The notes under the pieces were generated by a model, which was given only the letters and a program-made list of their open reading frames with translations, was not told the origin of the DNA and ran no database searches. A stretch of 6,049 nt of DNA from an uncultured Negativicutes bacterium. GTDB lineage: Bacteria; Bacillota; Negativicutes; Acidaminococcales; Acidaminococcaceae. The stretch spans positions 1 to 6,049 of the forward strand of contig CALAZX010000056.1 in the NCBI GenBank assembly GCA_937926555.1. Reading direction: 5' to 3'. How positions within the stretch are numbered: position 1 is the first letter of the stretch; every line of letters starts with the position of its first letter. Positions 1-5,877 of this stretch are shown one piece after another. The position numbers and the translations under genes were made by a program.

Positions 1-22
1 TGCTTGCTACGTTCATCCCTTC

Positions 23-47
23 TTCTTGACCTGGGCCAGTTCAAGAA
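23..47. repeat. 25-bp near-perfect palindrome in the left intergenic region
   Basis: The left arm TTCTTGACCTGG (23-34) and right arm CCAGTTCAAGAA (36-47) are reverse complements around a single central G at 35, with one mismatched pair (30/40). It is followed by an A-rich run (AAAAATATTTT), not by a T-tract in either direction, so it does not look like an intrinsic terminator. It could be a protein-binding operator, the stem of a small RNA structure, or simply the tail of a gene that lies mostly outside the window. Two plus-strand frames are open from the left edge (ending at 29 and 67), but neither gives recognisable protein. Confidence 0.4.
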
Positions 48-68
48 AAATATTTTGCGGCAAATGAC

Positions 69-102
69 AAAAGCACTCATCTTTCATAAGATGAGTGCTT
101 TT
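69..102. terminator. Intrinsic terminator, probably bidirectional, downstream of the acyltransferase operon
   Basis: The arm AAAAGCACTCATCTT (69-83) pairs perfectly over 15 bp with AAGATGAGTGCTTTT (88-102), closing a TCAT tetraloop. On the plus strand the stem runs into TTTTGTTT; on the minus strand it runs into TTTTGTCATTT. It starts 28 bp past the stop of the leftward DHHW gene, the expected place to end the MBOAT-DHHW transcript. It may also end a rightward transcript entering from the left edge. The A/T-rich ends of the arms give a T-tract in both directions. Confidence 0.85.
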
Positions 103-130
103 GTTTACGCTTCTTTAATCCATTGACACT

Positions 131-1264
131 TCAAAACCGCCAGGTACCGAATACCGAATCATAGTTATGCCCGAAAAAGAATGATGCCATCTTCTCATAG
201 ATGACCCGCTTCGGTCTATACGCATTCAACAGATAATGGATGTCTATCTCCTTCTTCGGATTTCTGATATCAACATTATGGACATAAATCACCTTGGCGC
301 AGTCTTGCACAAGATACGGTCTCATCGCATCGAAAAAAGAGTCGCCAAGCACAAGCACCGTTTCCTTATGCGATGCGGATGGATTTGTGAGTATCAGTTC
401 CCCTTTCTGGGCGCTTTCCTCCTTTTCCAGCAACTGCCCCGCAATCCTTGTCTGAACCTGTATTCTTTTATTCCAGTTCTCATTCCATGGCACAGCTTCG
501 TTTGAACAGATAGGTTCCCACCCTATTTTCCGTGTGTAGATATCCCCCACACTCTTCTCCTCATGATAGGTCACCGGATAATTGATTCTCTCATCCATTC
601 CGAGATGGCGTAACAATGCCCGGGTACCCAGATAGCCTCCCTGCCGGGTCCAGTGATAGTCCCCCTCAAGATACAGTTTTCGCCGCTCTTGCTGATTTTT
701 CCGCATAAAGTCCGTTCCTATAAAACAATAATCTATATGTTTTTTCTCCAGCAACATCCCCGTTTTCCTCTCCAGTTGCTCCACATCCGCTGGCAGATAA
801 TCCGCGGGCAACAAATCTCCCAGCACCCATTCGCTATTAGGGGCTATAAATACGGTCAGGGACGCGCCGGCTTTTCTGCAGGCACGATTCAATCTGCTCA
901 GTTGCTCTATTTTCGCCTCCCTGTCCTCCAGTGTCCGGTTCAGATGGAACGGCATGAACAGATATCCGTCTTTTCCCTGCGCCACTTCTTTGGAAATCAG
1001 CACATGAAACAACCTTCCATTCAGTCCGGCCCAGTACCGGATAAGCTCTTTCCTTCCCAGAATACGGTCATCATACCAGGCCTCAAACTTCTTGCAGAAT
1101 GCGCTGCTCCCTTCATTCAGTACCGGAAACGCCGCAATCTGCCGGTTCTCCATCTCCGCAATCAGCTCCACATTCCGTTTTTCTCTGAGAAGCCCCAGGT
1201 CAGGCAAGAGGAGGAGAAGCAGAAACAAAACAGCCATGACTTTGTAGACATATTTTTTTCTCAT
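131..1264 (-). CDS. DHHW/AlgJ-like SGNH-fold protein, partner of an MBOAT acyltransferase
   Basis: This 377-residue protein resembles the DHHW family (AlgJ/AlgX/DltD-like), whose members sit outside the cytoplasmic membrane and help pass acyl groups, usually acetyl, from an MBOAT partner to a surface polymer. Residues 1-8 are basic (MRKKYVYK) and residues 9-26 are a leucine-rich hydrophobic stretch, giving an N-in signal anchor or uncleaved signal peptide. The segment GKDGYLF (97-103) is typical of the family's N-terminal part. Aspartate and histidine lie in GDYHWT (Asp202, His204), and the putative catalytic serine is in VLGDSFFDAM (Ser309). This Asp-x-His-before-Ser order is the permuted SGNH arrangement known from AlgJ and AlgX. 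The gene starts 11 bp after the MBOAT stop codon, with AGGAGGG between, so the two are almost certainly co-transcribed and translationally linked. The acceptor polymer and acyl group are not evident. Codons 2-4 contain seven A residues in a row on the coding strand. Confidence 0.88.
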   Translation of the reverse strand: MRKKYVYKVMAVLFLLLLLLPDLGLLREKRNVELIAEMENRQIAAFPVLNEGSSAFCKKFEAWYDDRILGRKELIRYWAGLNGRLFHVLISKEVAQGKDGYLFMPFHLNRTLEDREAKIEQLSRLNRACRKAGASLTVFIAPNSEWVLGDLLPADYLPADVEQLERKTGMLLEKKHIDYCFIGTDFMRKNQQERRKLYLEGDYHWTRQGGYLGTRALLRHLGMDERINYPVTYHEEKSVGDIYTRKIGWEPICSNEAVPWNENWNKRIQVQTRIAGQLLEKEESAQKGELILTNPSASHKETVLVLGDSFFDAMRPYLVQDCAKVIYVHNVDIRNPKKEIDIHYLLNAYRPKRVIYEKMASFFFGHNYDSVFGTWRF

Positions 1265-1268
1265 GCCG

Positions 1269-1275
1269 CCCTCCT
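1269..1275 (-). promoter_or_regulatory. Ribosome binding site of the DHHW gene, directly after the MBOAT stop
   Basis: On the minus strand the sequence reads TAA-AGGAGGG-CGGC-ATG. The Shine-Dalgarno starts at the base right after the MBOAT stop codon and lies 4-5 nt before the ATG at 1264. This fixes the start and places the intergenic gap within one ribosome footprint, consistent with coupled translation of the two partners. Confidence 0.85.
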
Positions 1276-2739
1276 TTAAAACCGGAAATAGATAAATGGA
1301 TTATGTGAACTGCTCACGATACTTGCCACCGATGTGACAAAAAGAATCATGGCCACAGCAAAAGAGAGAATCCGCGCCACGAGAAACACTTGGTGGCATC
1401 TTCCGGTCCGCACTGCGAAAAATCTGACCATACCGCAGTATAAGCTGCGCCAGTCACACGAAAAAGCCACTCCTACCGCAATAGCGGCTGCGATATTCAG
1501 TTCCAGCGGCAATATCATGCCCCAGCCGGAAAAATCCCGACCATACATTTTCGCAATGAACTCATAGGCATAGCCCATATTATCCGCTCTGAAAATCACC
1601 CAGCCTGTCATAACAAGCAATAATAGATAGATATGTGACAACACCCGGTTCATTTCCAGGTATTTGCGCAGGCCATTATTCTCCAGGACGATGAATACTC
1701 CGTATAGCAACCCCCAGTTTACAAAAGTCAGGTTGGCTCCATGCCAAAGCCCTGAACAAAGGAATACTATAATCACATTGCGTGCGGTTTTTCTCCGTGA
1801 GCAATGGCTGCCGCCAATATAGATATAGATGTAATCCCGCAACCAGGTGGATAATGAGATATGCCAACGCCGCCAGAACTCACCGGCGCTCCGCGAGATA
1901 TAAGGATAATTGAAATTCTCTTTGTAATGGAATCCGAACAATAATGCCAGACCGATAGCCATATCGGAATATCCGCTGAAATCAAAATAAATCTGCAACG
2001 TATAAGCGACCGCTCCCACCCAGCAATCCGCCCAGCCCAATTGCTCCGGCGGAAGGCTGAACACCCGGTCCGCATATACAGCTACAGTGTTGGCGATCAG
2101 CACCTTTTTCGCCAGTCCGTAACAGAACCTACGGACACCATTCATAAACCCGGCTCCAGTCACCACCCGATGATAGAACTGGCTCCGCACATCTCTATAT
2201 CTTACAATAGGACCCGCCACGAGCTGTGGAAACATAAGCACATAGGCCGCAAAATTCAGCAGATTCCGCTCTGCCCGCATCCTGCCAAAATAGACATCAA
2301 GTGTATAGCTCAGCACATGGAAAGTATAGAAACTGATGCCCAACGGCAATGCTGCCTGCCTCACATCCGGGAGAGTAATATGCCCACCCAGAAGCAGGGA
2401 CAGTATTTCCAGTGTGAATCCCAGATATTTGAAATACCAGAGAAGCCCTACACAAAAAAGCACACAGAAAAACAACGCCGCTTTCTGCGTCCGGCTTTTT
2501 TTCTCAAATCCGGGCATATCCTCTGTTCCTGTAAAAACAATCCGACCACACCAGTAATTCACCAGAATCACCAGATATAACAGCAGAATCTTTTCCTGTT
2601 CGCCCCAAAAATAAAACAGTGAGCTGACCAGGAGAAGAAAAATGTTGCGCCATGCAGTCCTTTGTTCCGGAATGAGTCCGTATACCACCAGAACCAGTGG
2701 CAGAAAAAGAAAAATGAAAAGAGCGGATGAGAAAACCAC
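1276..2739 (-). CDS. MBOAT family O-acyltransferase (AlgI/DltB-like)
   Basis: This is a 487-residue polytopic membrane protein of the usual length for AlgI-type enzymes, which carry acyl groups (normally acetyl from acetyl-CoA) across the membrane to an extracytoplasmic partner. The N-terminus MVFSSALFIFLFLP is the typical family opening, which supports the GTG start at 2739. Hallmarks in order: PLGISFYTF (132-140), FPQLVAGPIVRY (170-181), QIYFDFSGYSDMAIG (249-263), EFWRRWHISLSTWLRDY (287-303) and CSGLWHGAN (328-336). His333 in the last motif is the presumed catalytic histidine and His293 a second conserved one. The C-terminus PFIYFRF is also characteristic. Many hydrophobic segments run along the length. 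One oddity: where most relatives have RDYIYIPLGG, this protein has YIYIYIGG (303-310), so the usual proline is absent. It heads an operon with the DHHW partner. The polymer acylated (alginate-like, capsule, LPS glycan or other) cannot be determined here. Confidence 0.95.
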   Translation of the reverse strand: MVFSSALFIFLFLPLVLVVYGLIPEQRTAWRNIFLLLVSSLFYFWGEQEKILLLYLVILVNYWCGRIVFTGTEDMPGFEKKSRTQKAALFFCVLFCVGLLWYFKYLGFTLEILSLLLGGHITLPDVRQAALPLGISFYTFHVLSYTLDVYFGRMRAERNLLNFAAYVLMFPQLVAGPIVRYRDVRSQFYHRVVTGAGFMNGVRRFCYGLAKKVLIANTVAVYADRVFSLPPEQLGWADCWVGAVAYTLQIYFDFSGYSDMAIGLALLFGFHYKENFNYPYISRSAGEFWRRWHISLSTWLRDYIYIYIGGSHCSRRKTARNVIIVFLCSGLWHGANLTFVNWGLLYGVFIVLENNGLRKYLEMNRVLSHIYLLLLVMTGWVIFRADNMGYAYEFIAKMYGRDFSGWGMILPLELNIAAAIAVGVAFSCDWRSLYCGMVRFFAVRTGRCHQVFLVARILSFAVAMILFVTSVASIVSSSHNPFIYFRF

Positions 2740-2745
2740 GTCACG

Positions 2746-2750
2746 CCTCC
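2746..2750 (-). promoter_or_regulatory. Strong ribosome binding site deciding a GTG start for the MBOAT gene
   Basis: The minus strand reads CGGAGG-CGTGAC-GTG, which puts a full GGAGG 6 nt before the GTG at 2739. There is no in-frame ATG that would preserve the conserved VFSSALF beginning. A second GTG lies in the spacer but in another frame. The RBS and the conserved N-terminus agree on the unusual start codon. Confidence 0.8.
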
Positions 2751-2768
2751 GATAAATTTATTTTTCTT

Positions 2769-2777
2769 ATTGTAACA
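2769..2777 (-). promoter_or_regulatory. Extended -10 promoter for the MBOAT-DHHW operon
   Basis: On the minus strand TGT-TACAAT forms an extended -10 element (TG at 2777-2776, hexamer 2774-2769). No convincing -35 box sits upstream; TTCTCC at 18-bp spacing is weak. A start near 2762 would give a leader of about 22 nt, just enough for the GGAGG site. The assignment rests on motif and position only. Confidence 0.55.
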
Positions 2778-2851
2778 CAGAACCATCTTTCCGGAGAACA
2801 CCGATTCCGTCCTCTCCCCCGTGTCTTTTATTTTCTCTCCTCTGTCAGATA

Positions 2852-2860
2852 TGATATAAT
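2852..2860 (+). promoter_or_regulatory. Extended -10 promoter for the LTA-synthase-like gene
   Basis: TGA-TATAAT is a consensus -10 hexamer (2855-2860) preceded by the TG of an extended -10. The region about 17-18 bp upstream is only T-rich (TTTTCT or TTTCTC), so -35 contact is probably weak. A start near 2867 would leave a leader of about 45 nt. It lies 75-90 bp from the opposing promoter for the MBOAT operon. Confidence 0.65.
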
Positions 2861-2900
2861 AATTCATCATTTAACCAGTATCCACGCGATAAATTCAAGC

Positions 2901-2908
2901 AAGGAGAG
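2901..2908 (+). promoter_or_regulatory. Ribosome binding site setting the start of the LTA-synthase-like gene
   Basis: AAGGAGAG lies 4 nt (6 nt from the GGAG core) before the ATG at 2913. The frame is open further upstream to an ATG at 2727. That start would overlap the beginning of the divergent MBOAT gene, lie upstream of the promoter, lack an SD, and add 62 residues without a family-like sequence. The start at 2913 is therefore preferred. Confidence 0.85.
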
Positions 2909-2912
2909 TACT

Positions 2913-4847
2913 ATGTCTTATTTCACACGCTTCATCCGCAATTTCCAACAGGATTTCAAGATTTTCCTCTGGTTCTGTTTTCTCCACACTGTTTTCCGGA
3001 CGATATTCATTGCTCTTTTCCACTCCCAATTGACCGCAGGTGTTTTGACCTTCGATACACTGGATGCACTATGGCTTGGACTGCGTCTCAGTCTGAAGAC
3101 TTCCGGATTTGTGATGATTCTTTCCTTGATTTTCAGCACTCTCCCCAACCTGTTTTTATCATGTTGGCCTTCCAATAAAATCCGTCACTGGATCGGCTAT
3201 ATTGGAACAATGCTCTTCACACTGCTTTTTTTCGCCCGCATCCCGTTTTATAGAATTTTCAGCTCCGGCTTCAATCTGATGCTCATCAATGGCGGAAATG
3301 ATGATATCCGGGCTATTCTCATCACCGCGATCCAGGAGTATGGGTTGCTTTGGCGTCTTCCCGCAGCGCTCCTCTGCGGACTTGCATTTTCCTTACTTCT
3401 TAGAAAATGGCTGGCAATCCCGGTATTTTCTTTGATTCCGGCAACAAAAGCGAAGACCATCCTCTACTCGATTGTCACAACGGTCTTTCTCACTTTGTTT
3501 TTTATCTTTATCCGATACGGTGGCGCGTTTTCTTTCCATAACTCCATAAACTGGGAGAGTGCCGCCCGCTTCAAATCCAACCTGCTGAATGAAGCCGTAT
3601 TGGATGATGGACAGGCACTGTACCGTGTCTACAGTATCCACAAGAAAATGCGTAAGGCAACGGAAATCACATTCACTGCTACAGAATTACGCGAAAAAAT
3701 CCGCGCTGTGGGCGGAAACCCCGAAGCCAAAACTATTGACTCCGCCTTCCGACGGGAAATCACCCACACCTATCTCCCCGAATCGCCAGGGCAGATTGTT
3801 TTCATTCTGGGAGAGTCCTATGCACAATGGCCTTTCCTTCCCCAATACAACCCTCCTGGAAACTATTTAGTGTCCAAAGGCTATAAATTCAGCCATTCTG
3901 AAACATGTATGAGCACTAAGTTTATGTTGGCACACGGAACCGGAACGATGCCTGCGATTTACGGTTATCTCTCCGGTCTGCCGGACATCGGGATATATGT
4001 CAACTACGAACCACAGACATATAAGAGTTTCTACGGTACCGGCATTGCGGCAAATATGAAAGATCTGGGATACAAAACTGTTTTCTGGTATGGGGGTTTT
4101 GGCTCCTGGCAGAATGTCCGGGATTTCACCTTAGCGCAAAATTTTGATGAGTTTCACGATGCCGGAAGCTTCTCCTATACAGGTGGAAATGCCTGGGGTG
4201 CACCTGATAAAGATCTTTTCCGTGAGATCGCCCACTATATGCGGAATCACAAGAATGAACGTATATTCCATATGATTATGACCACCAGCAACCATCCGCC
4301 TTACGATATCGATTTATCAAAAACAGATTTTCAACCGGAGAAAATATCGGGTCATCTTCCGCCGAGCATCCCCAAAGACAAAAAAACGCTGAATGAATTG
4401 GGTCATATCTGGTATGCCGACCAGGTTATGGGACAATTTGTCGAGCAGACGCAAAAGACCTTTCCCGATACGCTGTATATCATAACCGGCGACCATGCTG
4501 AACGTTTCAATTTCGCAAAAGAGGTAGACTTGCAGAGTCTCTCCTCAATTCCCTGCCTCATCTATGGAAAGGGTATCCGGAAGGAATGGCTGGCATCTTC
4601 TTTCGGCTCCTCTCTTCAGATCGCACCGACCATCGCCGAACTCGTAGGCCGGAAAGGGCAAAGCTACTGCTCACTGGTTCCCAGTCTCATGCACTCTGAA
4701 CCTTATGCTTTCAATCATCGGCTCTGGGTCAACAAAGAAGGACTTCATCTGCAGAACGATTCTATGCCCCAACCCCTCAAAAATTACATAAAAAACTTGC
4801 GGGACATCAGCGCTTGGCGTCTAAAAAAAGGAAATACCCTGGATTAA
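2913..4847 (+). CDS. LTA synthase/sulfatase-family membrane phosphotransferase
   Basis: This 644-residue protein has the LtaS-type plan: about five hydrophobic segments in the first third (roughly 15-37, 55-80, 92-112, 143-165, 182-202), a linker, then an extracytoplasmic alkaline-phosphatase-superfamily domain (about 290-590). Active-site landmarks are FILGES (Glu301, metal ligand), HGTGTMPAIYG (341-351, with Thr345 or Thr343 as the likely nucleophile), NAWGAPDKDLF (426-436, a WG-x-x-D segment typical of the family), TTSNHPPYD (His461, substrate-side histidine) and TGDHAER (Asp527 and His528, metal ligands). All expected metal positions are present, so it should be active. Family members move a phospho-headgroup from a phospholipid to a glycolipid or glycan: phosphoglycerol in LtaS and OpgB, phosphoethanolamine in the related EptA enzymes. 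The actual headgroup and acceptor here are unknown. A GT2 gene follows 47 bp downstream with no terminator between, so partial co-transcription is likely. Confidence 0.9.
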   Translation: MSYFTRFIRNFQQDFKIFLWFCFLHTVFRTIFIALFHSQLTAGVLTFDTLDALWLGLRLSLKTSGFVMILSLIFSTLPNLFLSCWPSNKIRHWIGYIGTMLFTLLFFARIPFYRIFSSGFNLMLINGGNDDIRAILITAIQEYGLLWRLPAALLCGLAFSLLLRKWLAIPVFSLIPATKAKTILYSIVTTVFLTLFFIFIRYGGAFSFHNSINWESAARFKSNLLNEAVLDDGQALYRVYSIHKKMRKATEITFTATELREKIRAVGGNPEAKTIDSAFRREITHTYLPESPGQIVFILGESYAQWPFLPQYNPPGNYLVSKGYKFSHSETCMSTKFMLAHGTGTMPAIYGYLSGLPDIGIYVNYEPQTYKSFYGTGIAANMKDLGYKTVFWYGGFGSWQNVRDFTLAQNFDEFHDAGSFSYTGGNAWGAPDKDLFREIAHYMRNHKNERIFHMIMTTSNHPPYDIDLSKTDFQPEKISGHLPPSIPKDKKTLNELGHIWYADQVMGQFVEQTQKTFPDTLYIITGDHAERFNFAKEVDLQSLSSIPCLIYGKGIRKEWLASSFGSSLQIAPTIAELVGRKGQSYCSLVPSLMHSEPYAFNHRLWVNKEGLHLQNDSMPQPLKNYIKNLRDISAWRLKKGNTLD

Positions 4848-4856
4848 AAAATAATA

Positions 4857-4865
4857 TGGTATAAT
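4857..4865 (+). promoter_or_regulatory. Extended -10 promoter for the GT2 gene
   Basis: TGG-TATAAT starts 10 bp after the stop of the upstream gene. It closely matches the other rightward promoter (ATATG-R-TATAAT-R-AT in both). No usable -35 hexamer is seen at 16-18 bp. A start near 4872 would give a leader of about 22 nt. With no terminator before it, the gene could be transcribed both from here and by read-through. Confidence 0.6.
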
Positions 4866-4883
4866 GATACAATATAACAAACT

Positions 4884-4888
4884 GGAGA
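4884..4888 (+). promoter_or_regulatory. Ribosome binding site of the GT2 gene
   Basis: GGAGA ends 6 nt before the ATG at 4895. A second in-frame ATG at 4913 (giving MENKLTVV, closer to the usual family start) has no clear SD, so 4895 is preferred. The two differ by only six residues. Confidence 0.7.
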
Positions 4889-4894
4889 CAGTGG

Positions 4895-5686
4895 ATGAAA
4901 GAAGATGATCTGATGGAGAATAAACTGACCGTGGTCATTCTGACGAAGAATGAGGAAGATAATATCATAAACGCCATTGAAAATGCCAAGCTTGTAAGTG
5001 ACGATGTCCTGATCATTGATTCCGGGAGCACAGACCGGACCGTAGTCCTGGCTGAAGCCGCCGGTGCCCGCATAGCTTACCGCGAATGGGATGACGACTT
5101 CGCCGCTCAGCGGAATTTCGCCATCAGTCAGACCGATGCGGAATGGCTTCTGTATCTCGATGCCGACGAGGAGATGAACGAAGATCTGGTGTCGGCCATC
5201 AGAAAGATCCTCTCCGGACCATCAAATCCGGCGATGTACCGCTTTATCAGACGTACCAGCGCTTTCGGCAAGAACTTCCGCTATGGCGTTCTTTCACCAG
5301 ACTCTGTTGTCCGTCTTTTCCCACGAATTGGAGTGAGATGGGTCAATAAAGTCCATGAACATCCGGAAAGTGAGAATCTGAAAACCGTCACGCTTCCTGG
5401 ATACTTGAGGCATTATACTTATAAAAATTATGCCCAGTATGTCGGGAAAATGAATCTCTACAGCAGCATCTGGGCAGACAATAACCGTCATAAAAAGGTC
5501 TTTTTCCTGAAAGATATCGTACTGAAGCCGGCATTCGCTTTTTTCAAGATGTATGTACTCCAAGGGGGATTCCTGGAAGGCTGGTTAGGTTTTGCGCTCT
5601 CCGCCTCCTATGCAGACTACACCATGAATAAATACGCGAAACTGAAAATGCTCAAAGAGGAAGAAATTTCTGCCATCCGTGGCTGA
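4895..5686 (+). CDS. Glycosyltransferase family 2, WaaE/KdtX-like
   Basis: This 263-residue GT-A-fold enzyme should transfer a sugar from a nucleotide-sugar donor to a lipid-linked or LPS-type acceptor on the cytosolic face of the membrane. Visible motifs are VVILTKNEE (13-21, nucleotide pocket), IDSGSTDRT (41-49), AAQRNFA (70-76) and LYLDADEE (86-93), which contains the metal-binding DxD (Asp89, Asp91). VHEHP (153-157) is the acidic/histidine segment expected near the catalytic base. The C-terminal part (about 204-250: KPAFAFFKMY, LQGGFLEGWLGF, KYAKL) is the amphipathic tail typical of WaaE-like enzymes such as the LPS-core beta-1,4-glucosyltransferase. Length is normal for that group. WaaE specificity is not proven by these motifs, since the same family includes teichoic-acid and capsule enzymes. 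The gene is the last of the rightward unit and is followed by a terminator 57 bp past its stop. Confidence 0.9.
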   Translation: MKEDDLMENKLTVVILTKNEEDNIINAIENAKLVSDDVLIIDSGSTDRTVVLAEAAGARIAYREWDDDFAAQRNFAISQTDAEWLLYLDADEEMNEDLVSAIRKILSGPSNPAMYRFIRRTSAFGKNFRYGVLSPDSVVRLFPRIGVRWVNKVHEHPESENLKTVTLPGYLRHYTYKNYAQYVGKMNLYSSIWADNNRHKKVFFLKDIVLKPAFAFFKMYVLQGGFLEGWLGFALSASYADYTMNKYAKLKMLKEEEISAIRG

Positions 5687-5742
5687 CAGAGCATGGCAAA
5701 CACCCTTCCATCAACAAATATATAGTCTGTTGCAGAAACAAG

Positions 5743-5778
5743 AAAGAACCTGGACAAACCCTTGTCCAGGTTCTTTTT
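5743..5778 (+). terminator. Intrinsic terminator after the GT2 gene
   Basis: AAGAACCTGGACAA (5744-5757) pairs over 14 bp with TTGTCCAGGTTCTT (5762-5775) around an ACCC loop. The pairing extends by one more A-T to 5743/5776, and a run of five T (5774-5778) follows. In the opposite direction the stem is followed by CTTTCTTGTTT, so it may also stop the convergent LarA-like gene, whose stop is about 100 bp away. Confidence 0.92.
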
Positions 5779-5877
5779 ATATGGGAATATATCCACTTGG
5801 AAATCCAGTCCGATGAGAATCAATTCATTCTGCTTGACTCCTTCCCCAGGCCTACTTTCCTCAGACCGCAAATTCGC

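Noticed and set aside
2..67. An open plus-strand frame from the left edge ending in TGA just before the hairpin, as a possible gene tail.
   Set aside because: Only 21 codons, no recognisable protein pattern, and another frame is equally open to position 29; the true frame cannot be chosen.
13..87. A 24-codon minus-strand ORF (MKDECFCH..., ending ELAQVKKKG).
   Set aside because: Its ATG sits in the loop of the terminator hairpin, it has no SD, and it is too short to support as a gene.
1253..1259. A 7-base homopolymer in codons 2-4 of the DHHW gene as a phase-variation tract.
   Set aside because: Seven bases is short for a contingency tract, and it encodes the basic residues needed ahead of the signal anchor.
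653..1279. A 208-codon plus-strand ORF, and similar long plus-strand frames at 2041-2580.
   Set aside because: They lie antisense to the well-supported DHHW and MBOAT genes and show no domain-like pattern; they are shadows of those genes.
2727..2912. An N-terminal extension of 62 residues on the LTA-synthase-like protein, from an upstream ATG at 2727.
   Set aside because: It overlaps the divergent MBOAT start, lies upstream of the promoter, has no SD, and the ATG at 2913 has AAGGAGAG at good spacing.
4823..4829. An A AAA AAA slippery heptamer in the proper phase for -1 frameshifting near the end of the LTA-synthase-like gene.
   Set aside because: A shift would only swap the last few residues for a 12-residue tail, and no stimulatory structure follows; most likely an ordinary lysine pair.
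5816..5831. A 16-bp near-palindrome (AGAATCAATTCATTCT) between the terminator and the LarA-like gene.
   Set aside because: AT-rich, short and imperfect; expected by chance, with no promoter nearby to regulate.
5617..5871. An 84-residue minus-strand ORF spanning the convergent intergenic region.
   Set aside because: It runs through the terminator hairpin and antisense to the end of the GT2 gene, and shows no protein-family features.
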